The notes beneath the pieces were generated by a model. It had not been told where the DNA came from and did not search any database. It worked only from the letters and a program-made list of their open reading frames with translations. Both the position numbers and the translations under genes were made by a program. From Candidatus Merdimorpha stercoravium (lineage in GTDB: Bacteria > Bacteroidota > Bacteroidia > Flavobacteriales > UBA1820), in assembly GCA_018715295.1 (NCBI GenBank), contig DVLY01000044.1, forward strand, positions 1 through 12,771: a DNA stretch of 12,771 nucleotides. The letters run 5' to 3'. Below, piece by piece: positions 6,590 through 12,771 of the stretch (its first letter is position 1; each line of letters begins with the position of its first letter).

Positions 6590-6621
6590 TTTGCCGCTGC
6601 ACTCGCCTTTCCGTATATTTG
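6590..6621 (+). promoter_or_regulatory. Bacteroidota promoter of lysS
   Basis: TTTG (6590-6593), a 20-base spacer and TATATTTG (6614-6621) are a full match to the consensus. The predicted start near 6628 leaves a leader of about 47 bases. This rules out the longer in-frame start at 6591, which would lie inside the promoter. Confidence 0.85.
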
Positions 6622-6674
6622 CACTCACAAAAAAACCGCCGCCGCATCTCCGCGGCGCAAAAAAACTTTTCACG

Positions 6675-8402
6675 ATGAGCGCACACCTTTCAGAACAGGA
6701 GATCGTACGCCGAGAGGCGCTGGAGAAATTGCGTCAGGCCGGCATCGACCCGTATCCTGCCGCCGAATTTCCCGTTACCCACCACAGCCGCGACATCCGC
6801 GAAAATTTCGACCAACTCGAAGGCACCGAAGTGGTACTGGCCGGACGAATGATGAGCCGCCGCATAATGGGTAAAGCTTCGTTCGCCGAACTGCTCGACG
6901 CCGAAGGCCGCATCCAGTTGTACGTCTCGCGGGACGACCTGCCCGAAGGAGAACTGATGTACAACACGGTATTCAAGAAACTGCTGGACATCGGCGACTT
7001 TATCGGCGTAAAAGGCACCGTATTCCGCACCGGAACGGGAGAGAAATCGGTTCACGTGCACCAGCTCACCGTGCTGGCCAAATCGCTCCGCCCGCTGCCG
7101 GTGGTAAAAAAGGACAAGGACGGGAATGTGTACGACGCCTTTACCGATCCCGAACTGCGCTACCGCCAACGCTACGTGGACCTGATCGTCAACGAAGGGG
7201 TGAAGGACGTTTTCCTCAAGCGCACCAAGATCATCAACACGATGCGCGAGTTTTTCAACGAGCGCGGCTACCTGGAAGTGGAAACGCCCGTGCTGCAAGC
7301 CATCCCGGGCGGCGCATCGGCCCGTCCCTTCATCACGCACCACAACGCACTGGATATCCCGCTCTACTTGCGTATCGCCAACGAACTGTACCTCAAACGC
7401 CTGATCGTGGGCGGCTTCGAAGGGGTCTACGAGTTTTCACGCGACTTCCGCAACGAGGGCATGGACCGTACGCACAACCCCGAGTTTACCGTCATGGAAC
7501 TCTACATCGCGTACAAGGACTACCAGTGGATGATGGGTATGACCGAACAACTGCTCGAAAGAGTCTGCACGGCCGTCAACGGTTCGCCCGAGGCGCAGAT
7601 CGGCGAGCACCGCATCAGTTTCAAGGCTCCGTTCCGCCGCATGACCATCACCGATGCCATCCGGGAACACGCCGGAGTGGACATCACCGGAATGGATGAA
7701 GAGGCTTTGCGCGAGGCTTGCCGCAAACTCAACGTCGAGGTGGACGACACGATGGGCAAAGGCAAGCTCATCGACGAACTCTTCGGCGCCTATGCCGAAG
7801 GGAAGATGATCCAGCCTACCTTCATCACCGACTACCCGATCGAAATGTCGCCGCTGACCAAACGCCACCGCGACAATCCCCAGCTCACCGAACGCTTCGA
7901 ACTGATGGTGGCCGGCAAGGAAGTGGCCAACTGCTACTCCGAGCTGAACGACCCGATCGACCAGCGCGAACGCTTCCAGGCGCAAATGGCCCTGTTGCAA
8001 CGCGGCGACGACGAAGCGATGTACATCGACCAGGATTTCCTGCGCGCCCTCGAGTACGGCATGCCGCCTACCGGAGGGATCGGCATCGGCATCGACCGTC
8101 TGGTAATGATGATGACCGGCGCTCCGTCCATCCAGGATGTACTGTTCTTCCCCCAGATGCGCCCCGAAGTATGGGACGTGGAAGGCAAGGACAACAGCGC
8201 TGAACTGCTCGCAGCCGGCGTTCCCCAGGAATGGGTAGAACACGTCGCTGCCGCCGGATACGACTCGGTGGAAAAACTCCGTGCCCAGAAACCCACGCAG
8301 GTCCAGCAAGCCTTGAGCGTCTACCGGAAAAAACACAAACTGGACATCCCGGCGCTGACCGCCGACCAGATTGCCCTTTGGGTCGAGGAAAAAGAACAAT
8401 AA
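6675..8402 (+). CDS. lysS: Lysine--tRNA ligase (class II)
   Basis: This 575-residue cytoplasmic enzyme charges tRNA(Lys) with lysine using ATP. It has an N-terminal OB-fold anticodon-binding domain (about 53-140) and the class II core. Motif 1 is around GYLEVETPVL (198-207), followed by PGGASARPF (211-219). Motif 2 spans about 252-275, with the fRnE core RNEG at 259-262. Motif 3 is at GGIGIGIDRL (467-476). Beyond residue 500 lies a C-terminal extension of about 75 residues (VPQEWVEHVAAAGYDSVEKL and on), absent from E. coli LysS (505 residues); from memory this is usual in Bacteroidales enzymes. The start at 6675 is set by the promoter upstream. An in-frame Met at 6591 is rejected. The next gene is a DMT exporter, not gpsA, which follows lysS in Bacteroides as I recall. 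Confidence 0.98.
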   Translation: MSAHLSEQEIVRREALEKLRQAGIDPYPAAEFPVTHHSRDIRENFDQLEGTEVVLAGRMMSRRIMGKASFAELLDAEGRIQLYVSRDDLPEGELMYNTVFKKLLDIGDFIGVKGTVFRTGTGEKSVHVHQLTVLAKSLRPLPVVKKDKDGNVYDAFTDPELRYRQRYVDLIVNEGVKDVFLKRTKIINTMREFFNERGYLEVETPVLQAIPGGASARPFITHHNALDIPLYLRIANELYLKRLIVGGFEGVYEFSRDFRNEGMDRTHNPEFTVMELYIAYKDYQWMMGMTEQLLERVCTAVNGSPEAQIGEHRISFKAPFRRMTITDAIREHAGVDITGMDEEALREACRKLNVEVDDTMGKGKLIDELFGAYAEGKMIQPTFITDYPIEMSPLTKRHRDNPQLTERFELMVAGKEVANCYSELNDPIDQRERFQAQMALLQRGDDEAMYIDQDFLRALEYGMPPTGGIGIGIDRLVMMMTGAPSIQDVLFFPQMRPEVWDVEGKDNSAELLAAGVPQEWVEHVAAAGYDSVEKLRAQKPTQVQQALSVYRKKHKLDIPALTADQIALWVEEKEQ

Positions 8403-8425
8403 GTTCCTCCCCGGGCGCAGATACA

Positions 8426-8461
8426 GCGAAGCGGCGAACCCTGGAGGGTTCGCCGCTTCGC
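8426..8461 (+). terminator. Long perfect hairpin after lysS, no U-tract
   Basis: Bases 8426-8441 pair perfectly with 8446-8461 (16 bp, 4-base loop). A second short pair, CGGGC at 8412-8416 with GCCCG at 8466-8470, could enclose the hairpin. It begins 24 bases past the lysS stop, where a terminator is expected, but neither strand has a T-run after the stem. It may be a weak or factor-dependent terminator, an mRNA 3'-end stabiliser, or a dispersed extragenic palindrome. Confidence 0.45.
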
Positions 8462-8582
8462 GCTTGCCCGCCCCGCCGGAAAAGCCCACCGCATCCCCGC
8501 CCCTTCTGAAACAAAGCCGCCCACCGAGCGGAAACCCCTCCCGAAAGGAGAAAAAGAAAGAACAAACGAACGAACATCGCCC

Positions 8583-9455
8583 ATGAAAAGCCTCAAAGGT
8601 ATCGTCTACGCCTTGGCCTCGTCCTCGACCTTCGGGCTGATTCCCCTGTTTTCCATCCCGATCCTGGTCAGCGGAGCGATGGAAGCCCCCTCGTTGCTGT
8701 TCTACCGCTTCGCCTTTGCTACCCTGGCCATGGGCCTGGCCGGAGCGCTGCTGCGAAAGGACTTCCGGGTACCGCCCCGCCTGCTGCTCAAGATATCGCT
8801 GCTGGGCGTATTCTACGCCTCGACCTCGATGGGGCTCACCTTGTCCTACCAATACATCCCCAGCGGAGTAGCCACCACCATCCACTTTCTGTATCCGGTG
8901 GTCGTTACGGTGATCATGACGGCCTTCTTCGGGGAGAAACGCTCGGGCACGCTCCTGCGCGCCGCCCTGTTGTCCATCGCCGGGGTCGGCCTGCTCAGCT
9001 GGGGCGAAGGTACGATCCGCCTCGAAGGACTGCTACTGGTACTGATGACGGTAGGAACCTATGCCACGTACATCGTGGGGGTCAACCGTTCGGGCGTGGA
9101 GACCATCGACCCGATCGTGCTGACGTTCTACGTCTTCGTCGTTTCCACTGCCCTGTTTGCCGGGTACGCCGCCTCGACCACCGGGGTGGAATCCATCGCC
9201 GATACGCCCACCCTGGTCCGTTTGTTACTGCTGGCCCTGCTGCCGACAGTTATCTCGGATTTTACGCTCATTCTGGCCGTGAAATACGTCGGATCGACCG
9301 TTACGGCCATCCTGGGCTCGATGGAACCGGTGGTGGCCGTGCTGATGGGCGTGTGGTGTTTCTCGGAGCGCTTCGGGGTGAAGAGCATCCTGGGTTTGGC
9401 CCTGGTCGTTACGGCGGTAACGATGGTGGTGGTGCGCCAGTCGAATAAAGGGTGA
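8583..9455 (+). CDS. EamA/DMT-family transporter
   Basis: The 290-residue, highly hydrophobic protein has about ten membrane helices and two EamA repeats. Each repeat ends with the typical pattern of a Pro in a helix and a Glu/Arg or Glu/Lys after it: IHFLYPVVV...FFGEKR (100-120) and GSMEPVVAVL...CFSERF (245-264). The family exports metabolites such as amino acids or other small molecules, driven by an ion gradient. The substrate cannot be predicted from sequence. It follows lysS on the same strand after 180 bases. No TAnnTTTG promoter is visible in that gap, so it may rely on read-through from lysS past the hairpin at 8426-8461. A purine-rich run about 30 bases before the ATG is too distant to act as a ribosome-binding site. 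Confidence 0.92.
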   Translation: MKSLKGIVYALASSSTFGLIPLFSIPILVSGAMEAPSLLFYRFAFATLAMGLAGALLRKDFRVPPRLLLKISLLGVFYASTSMGLTLSYQYIPSGVATTIHFLYPVVVTVIMTAFFGEKRSGTLLRAALLSIAGVGLLSWGEGTIRLEGLLLVLMTVGTYATYIVGVNRSGVETIDPIVLTFYVFVVSTALFAGYAASTTGVESIADTPTLVRLLLLALLPTVISDFTLILAVKYVGSTVTAILGSMEPVVAVLMGVWCFSERFGVKSILGLALVVTAVTMVVVRQSNKG

Positions 9456-9506
9456 ACAAGGGACAAAAAAGACGGGCGGAAAGCAAACCGGTTGAAAACT
9501 TTTGCC

Positions 9507-9514
9507 TAACTTTG
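9507..9514 (+). promoter_or_regulatory. -7 box of the CoA-transferase promoter
   Basis: TAACTTTG is a perfect Bacteroidota -7 element. No TTG lies at the usual 19-21 base distance (the nearest is 12 bases away, at 9492-9494), so the -33 element is weak or an activator may help. A transcription start near 9521 would give a leader of about 67 bases, A-rich just before the ATG. Confidence 0.65.
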
Positions 9515-9587
9515 TGTGTTTGTTTACGATCGCCCGGTTTATTTTGACAAAATACTGAAAATCAAACTATAAAAAAGTTTCAAAAAG

Positions 9588-11093
9588 ATGTCTTACAAAT
9601 TCATTTCGGCCGAAGAAGCCGCAAAGCTCATCCAGAACGGCGACAACATCGGTTTCAGCGGATTTACCGCTGCGGGAAGCCCCAAGGCCGTTTCGGAAGC
9701 GCTGGCAAAAAGAGCCGTGGAAGAACACCAGGCAGGACGTCCCTTCAAGGTAGGCGTGTTCACCGGAGCCTCGACCTCCGACCACCTGGACGGAGCGCTC
9801 GCCCGTGCCAACGCCATCAAGTTCCGCACGCCCTACCAGTCGAACAAAGACCTGCGCGCCGCCCTGAACAAAGGCGAAGCCGCGTACTTCGACTACCACC
9901 TGTCCCAACTGGCACAGGACATCCGCTACGGGTTCCTGGGCGACATCGACGTAGCCGTCATCGAAGCCTGCGACGTAACGCCTGAAGGCGAAATCACCCT
10001 CACCTCCGGTGTGGGCAACAGCCCCACGTACGTCCGTCTGGCCAAAAAGATCATCATCGAGCTCAACAGCTACCACCCCAAAACCCTGCGCGGCATCCAC
10101 GACCTGTACGAACCGGCCGACCCGCCGCTGCGCCGGGAAATCCCCATCTACAAGCCCTCCGACCGCATCGGCGTCCCCACGCTCAAGGTCGATCCGGCCA
10201 AGATCGTGGGCATCGTCGAGACGCACGTTTCGGACGGAGTAGCCCCCTTCTCGCCGCTGGACGAGGTAACGATGCGCATCGGACAGAACGTGGCCGACTT
10301 CCTGGCTGCCGAGATGAAAGCCGGCCGCATCCCTTCGACCTTCCTGCCCATCCAGTCGGGTGTGGGCAACATCGCCAACGCCGTGCTGGGCTGCCTGGGC
10401 GAAAACGAGGAAGTACCTCCCTTTGAGATGTACACCGAAGTGATCCAGGATGCCGTGGTCGGCCTGATGGAAAAAGGACGGTGCAAATTTGCCAGCGGAT
10501 GCTCCCTGACCCTGAGCGAAAAGGCCATGCAGGAAGTGTACGCCCACATGGACTTCTTCCGCGACAAGGTGGTCCTCCGTCCGCAGGAACTCTCCAACAA
10601 CCCCGAGATCGTACGCCGACTGGGGCTGATCACCATCAACACCGCCATCGAAGCCGACATCTTCGGCAACATCAACTCCACCCACATCATGGGCAAGAAG
10701 ATGATGAACGGTATCGGCGGATCGGGCGACTTCACCCGCAACGCCTACCTGTCCATCTTCACCACCCCCTCGGAGGCCAAAGGCGGACTCATCTCCTCCA
10801 TCGTACCGATGGTATCGCACCTGGATCACTCGGAACACTCCGTCAAGGTCATCATCACCGAATACGGCGTGGCCGACCTGCGGGGAAAATCGCCCATCCA
10901 GCGCGCCAACGAGATCATCGAGAAAGTCGCACACCCCGACTACCGCCCGCTGCTGCGCGACTACATCAAGATGACGCAAGGCTGCCACACACCGGAATGC
11001 TTGCAGAAAGCCCTTTCGTTCCACATTGCTTTCGAGAAAGAAGGCGATATGCGCAAGGCCGATCTCGGCACCCCGTGCAGCTGCGAGAAATAA
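9588..11093 (+). CDS. Succinate CoA-transferase / acetyl-CoA hydrolase family
   Basis: The 501-residue cytoplasmic enzyme belongs to the class I CoA-transferase family that includes AarC and YgfH/ScpC-type succinate CoA-transferases. It opens with FISAEEAAKLIQNGDNIGFS. Two landmarks mark the CoA site: QSGVGNIANAV (256-266) and MYTEVIQD (281-288). The Glu at 284 is the likely catalytic residue that forms the glutamyl-CoA thioester. The C-terminal half carries NINSTHIMGKKMMNGIGGSGDF, TEYGVADLRG and related family motifs. Likely reactions are exchange of CoA between succinate and acetyl-CoA or propionyl-CoA, in succinate, propionate or acetate fermentation. The exact acyl specificity is not readable. 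The gene has its own promoter and terminator and is probably monocistronic. Length is normal for the family. Confidence 0.95.
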   Translation: MSYKFISAEEAAKLIQNGDNIGFSGFTAAGSPKAVSEALAKRAVEEHQAGRPFKVGVFTGASTSDHLDGALARANAIKFRTPYQSNKDLRAALNKGEAAYFDYHLSQLAQDIRYGFLGDIDVAVIEACDVTPEGEITLTSGVGNSPTYVRLAKKIIIELNSYHPKTLRGIHDLYEPADPPLRREIPIYKPSDRIGVPTLKVDPAKIVGIVETHVSDGVAPFSPLDEVTMRIGQNVADFLAAEMKAGRIPSTFLPIQSGVGNIANAVLGCLGENEEVPPFEMYTEVIQDAVVGLMEKGRCKFASGCSLTLSEKAMQEVYAHMDFFRDKVVLRPQELSNNPEIVRRLGLITINTAIEADIFGNINSTHIMGKKMMNGIGGSGDFTRNAYLSIFTTPSEAKGGLISSIVPMVSHLDHSEHSVKVIITEYGVADLRGKSPIQRANEIIEKVAHPDYRPLLRDYIKMTQGCHTPECLQKALSFHIAFEKEGDMRKADLGTPCSCEK

Positions 11094-11121
11094 CAACCTC
11101 GCTTTCCCATCGGGGAACACG

Positions 11122-11156
11122 AAAAACCCCGCCACCGTCGGTGGCGGGGTTTTTTT
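11122..11156 (+). terminator. Intrinsic terminator of the CoA-transferase gene
   Basis: A perfect 15-bp inverted repeat (11122-11136 with 11140-11154) has a 3-base loop, a GC-rich core and a run of seven T (11150-11156). It lies 28 bases after the stop codon. The left arm starts with five A, so it could also stop transcripts from the convergent sirtuin-GNAT operon. Confidence 0.93.
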
Positions 11157-11326
11157 ACATCTTCTCCCCGGGGAAGGACCATCGGAAAGACATTTTTCCG
11201 ACAGCACACTTTAGAAGTTTGGTATCAAGCCCTCCCTTGCACCCATACATTTTCAGACGAAAAAACAGGCAAAAAGCAAGCCCGGAGTTCGCCCCGCACC
11301 TCAAGACAAAAAATGCACGAGGTCTC

Positions 11327-11809
11327 TCACAAGGGCTTTTCCATCCGGAAATTTTCCATTGCCACCCCGTTTACCTCCACCTCCTGGGGCGCGATCTCCC
11401 GAAAGCCGCGCGATAGGAAAAAGCGCCGTGCCGTCCGGCTGACCTCGCTGCACAGACGAACGGCTCCCCGGGAGCGGGCGTAGTCCTCGGCCATGAGCAA
11501 AAGAGCCGTCGCGATCCCTTCGCCCTGGTGTTCGCTGTGCACGAAGAGCGAATGGAGATACCCCCTGTCATCGACCGAGACGACCCCCAAAAGGCTTCCC
11601 TGCCCGTCGTGCGCCACAAAGAACGACAAAGCCGTCTTCCACAGTTCCTCCCACCGGGCCTCCGATGCTCCGCGCGCAGCCCACGCCTCGACCTGGCGGG
11701 GCGTATAGTCCCGGATATTGATCCGGAGGATCGTCTGCCGCACCAGGCGGGCCAAAGCGGGTATATCCTCCCGGCAGGCGGGGCGCACGTGCACTTTCCT
11801 CCCCTTCAT
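11327..11809 (-). CDS. GNAT family N-acetyltransferase, YafP-like
   Basis: The 160-residue protein is a compact GNAT acetyltransferase. The N-terminal part resembles YafP-type proteins (VRPACREDIPALARLVRQTI, then YTPRQVEAWA at 35-44). The acetyl-CoA motif A is LHSLFVHSEHQGEGIATALL (85-104), with a complete Q-x-x-G-x-A (Gln95, Gly98, Ala100). The C-terminus has ARRFFLSRGF (127-136), the usual acetyl-CoA-contacting helix and turn. Its ATG overlaps the TGA of the sirtuin gene in the sequence ATGA (11809-11806), so it is the downstream member of a coupled pair. Its substrate is unknown. The coupling suggests, but does not show, that the two enzymes add and remove acyl groups in a common process. 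Confidence 0.92.
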   Translation of the reverse strand: MKGRKVHVRPACREDIPALARLVRQTILRINIRDYTPRQVEAWAARGASEARWEELWKTALSFFVAHDGQGSLLGVVSVDDRGYLHSLFVHSEHQGEGIATALLLMAEDYARSRGAVRLCSEVSRTARRFFLSRGFREIAPQEVEVNGVAMENFRMEKPL

Positions 11810-12498
11810 TCGGCGTATTTTTCGACCAGTTTCTCGGCCAGCAGCGGCATGCCTTCGGCGGCGCGCATCGGGAGTTTCTCCACCGCGGCCCCTACCGAAG
11901 CGGGAATGTGCGGATCGACCACGAACATCTTTGTACCGGGACGGGCGTAATGGATCAGCGAAGCTGCGGGGTACACGGCCAACGATGTTCCGACGATCAC
12001 CAGGATGTCCGCCGTGGAAACGATGCTTGCGGCCTGGGGAAACATCGGGACGGCTTCGCCGAAAAACACCACGTGCGGGCGGGCAAGCGCGCCGTCAGGC
12101 GCGCGAAGTTCCTTGGGCTGTTCCCATCCCTGTAGCGGGAAGATGAGTTCGGGGTCGTCCTGGCTGCGCAGCTTGGTGATTTCCCCGTGCAGGTGCGTTA
12201 CCCGGGACGAACCGGCGCGCTCGTGCAGGTCGTCGATGTTCTGGGTAACGACTTCCACGTCGAAATGCTTTTCCAGGGCGGCAATGGCGCGATGCGCCGC
12301 ATTGGGCTGTTTCTCCAGCACGTCCCGCCGCCGGGCGTTGTAAAAGTCAATGACCCGGTCGCGGTGATCCCGCAAAGCTTCCGGGGTGCACACGTCCTCG
12401 ATGCGGTAATTCTCCCACAGCCCGTCCGAATCGCGGAAGGTGGAGATGCCGCTGTCGGCGCTTACTCCGGCGCCGGTAAAGACCACGAGTTTTTTCAT
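11806..12498 (-). CDS. cobB: Sir2-family NAD-dependent protein deacylase, zinc ribbon lost
   Basis: The 230-residue sirtuin would remove acyl groups from lysines using NAD. It has GAGVSADSGISTFR (9-22), TQNIDDLHERAG (85-96), the catalytic His104 in HLHGE, RPHVVFFGE (140-148) and GTSLAVYPA (170-178). Tyr53 and Arg56 in FYNARRR are the pair that binds the carboxylate of succinyl- or malonyl-lysine in class III sirtuins (CobB, SIRT5). The segment between HGE and RPHVV (107-139), where most sirtuins have four zinc-binding Cys, contains none; the only Cys in the protein is Cys37. The start at 12498 gives MKKLVVFTGAG, the normal family opening. An in-frame Met nine codons upstream is possible but less likely. 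The gene leads a two-gene operon with the GNAT. Confidence 0.93.
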   Translation of the reverse strand: MKKLVVFTGAGVSADSGISTFRDSDGLWENYRIEDVCTPEALRDHRDRVIDFYNARRRDVLEKQPNAAHRAIAALEKHFDVEVVTQNIDDLHERAGSSRVTHLHGEITKLRSQDDPELIFPLQGWEQPKELRAPDGALARPHVVFFGEAVPMFPQAASIVSTADILVIVGTSLAVYPAASLIHYARPGTKMFVVDPHIPASVGAAVEKLPMRAAEGMPLLAEKLVEKYAE

Positions 12499-12543
12499 AA
12501 GGCTATTCGTTTTACACAAAGACAAGTCCTGCGAGTTCCGTAC

Positions 12544-12572
12544 TCCGCGAGGGGAAACGATCCCCTCGCGGA
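12544..12572 (-). promoter_or_regulatory. Leader hairpin of the sirtuin-GNAT operon
   Basis: A perfect 12-bp inverted repeat (12544-12555 with 12561-12572, loop of 5), very GC-rich in the stem, lies between the predicted promoter and the sirtuin start, in the leader of about 95 bases. No T-run follows on the minus strand, so it is not a standard terminator. It could be an attenuator, an mRNA-stabilising 5' hairpin or a protein-binding site. Confidence 0.4.
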
Positions 12573-12598
12573 AGTCCCCCGAAACCGTCTTGTCTTAC

Positions 12599-12606
12599 CA
12601 AAGGTA
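12599..12606 (-). promoter_or_regulatory. -7 box of the sirtuin-GNAT promoter
   Basis: On the minus strand this reads TACCTTTG, a perfect TAnnTTTG. At the usual distance upstream there is GTG rather than TTG, so the -33 part is poor. Transcription would begin near 12592 and include the hairpin at 12544-12572. The remaining bases to 12771 hold no gene that I can support. Confidence 0.6.
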
Positions 12607-12771
12607 CGCAAAAAGGCGTTCGTCCGCACCGTTTAGCGACACGATATTTGTTTCCGCCTCTTTTGGTTTGCAAAACGGCTCTTCCCCCATACAATAGGCC
12701 ATCCAAAAACGAAGCCCCCCCACTACTCCCCTGAAAAAGAGAACGAAGGATCCCGGCAACGGCATCGTCCC

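Larger units (their letters stand above)
6371..6674. other. Divergent regulatory intergenic region (membrane/XRE operon and lysS)
   Basis: This 304-base gap has no convincing gene. It holds two back-to-back promoters: one for the membrane/XRE unit near 6400-6430 (minus), and one for lysS at 6590-6621 (plus), with a weaker plus-strand candidate at 6506-6536. A run of nine T at 6442-6450 (A-tract on the minus strand) lies upstream of the minus-strand -33 box and could act as an AT-rich upstream element. The region is visibly more AT-rich than its flanks. Confidence 0.7.

Noticed and set aside
6490..6678. Short 62-codon plus-strand frame upstream of lysS
   Set aside because: It contains the lysS promoter and overlaps the lysS start, and its translation has no features. 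It is better explained as regulatory DNA.
7437..8885. A 482-codon minus-strand frame antisense to lysS and the exporter
   Set aside because: It runs through the lysS coding region and hairpin and has no domain signal.
11182..11201. Small inverted repeat (7-bp arms) just past the CoA-transferase terminator
   Set aside because: The stem is short, there is no T-run on either strand, and the neighbouring hairpin already explains termination.
9567..11207. A 546-codon minus-strand frame antisense to the CoA-transferase
   Set aside because: It reads through the terminator at 11122-11156 and is a codon-bias shadow of a strongly conserved enzyme.
12512..12706. Short 64-codon minus-strand frame upstream of the sirtuin
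   Set aside because: It spans the predicted sirtuin promoter and leader hairpin, and no domain is visible.
1..12771. Search for tRNA or rRNA genes, CRISPR repeats, transposases and riboswitches
   Set aside because: No cloverleaf or T-loop sequence, regular spaced repeats, transposase-like protein or recognised riboswitch core was seen. A covariance-model scan was not possible here.

Overview
The window is GC-rich bacterial chromosome of ordinary housekeeping type. It carries thirteen protein genes on both strands, with no RNA genes, no insertion sequences and no CRISPR array. The promoters point to Bacteroidota: seven upstream regions have a perfect TAnnTTTG -7 box, and five of these also have TTG or TTTG 20-21 nt upstream. 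Clear purine-rich Shine-Dalgarno sequences near the start codons are mostly absent. The 575-residue lysyl-tRNA synthetase with a C-terminal extension and the succinate/acetyl-CoA CoA-transferase fit an anaerobic member of Bacteroidales. The high GC suggests a Rikenellaceae/Alistipes-like organism, but that placement is inference.

Layout. Positions 51-590 (-) encode a GNAT acetyltransferase. Positions 659-2302 (-) hold a short NfeD followed by an SPFH/band-7 (stomatin-like) protein, with a promoter at 2334-2365 and a terminator at 607-635. A divergent promoter at 2528-2558 drives a two-domain ModF-like ABC ATPase and a DUF454/YbaN membrane protein (2589-4407, +). A strong hairpin terminator (4501-4538) separates these from a convergent YccF-domain membrane protein (4575-4943, -). 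Positions 5019-6370 (-) hold a four-helix membrane protein, an overlapping 66-residue XRE repressor and an unrecognised arginine-rich exported protein. Their promoter contains a palindrome that looks like the repressor's operator. Next, on +, come lysS (6675-8402), an EamA/DMT exporter (8583-9455) and a succinate CoA-transferase/acetyl-CoA hydrolase (9588-11093), which ends in a textbook terminator. The right end (11327-12498, -) is a sirtuin and a GNAT acetyltransferase that overlap by four bases.

Working groups. NfeD and SPFH form a classical membrane-microdomain pair. The XRE regulator and membrane protein look like a self-regulated unit. The sirtuin and GNAT put a protein deacylase and an acetyltransferase in one transcript. 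The sirtuin is unusual in lacking all zinc-ribbon cysteines while keeping the Tyr/Arg pair of desuccinylase-type sirtuins. I see no strong candidate for a wholly new system. The best leads are the exported Cys-repeat protein beside the XRE/membrane pair, the palindromic operator, the zinc-less sirtuin coupled to an acetyltransferase, and two long hairpins without U-tracts.
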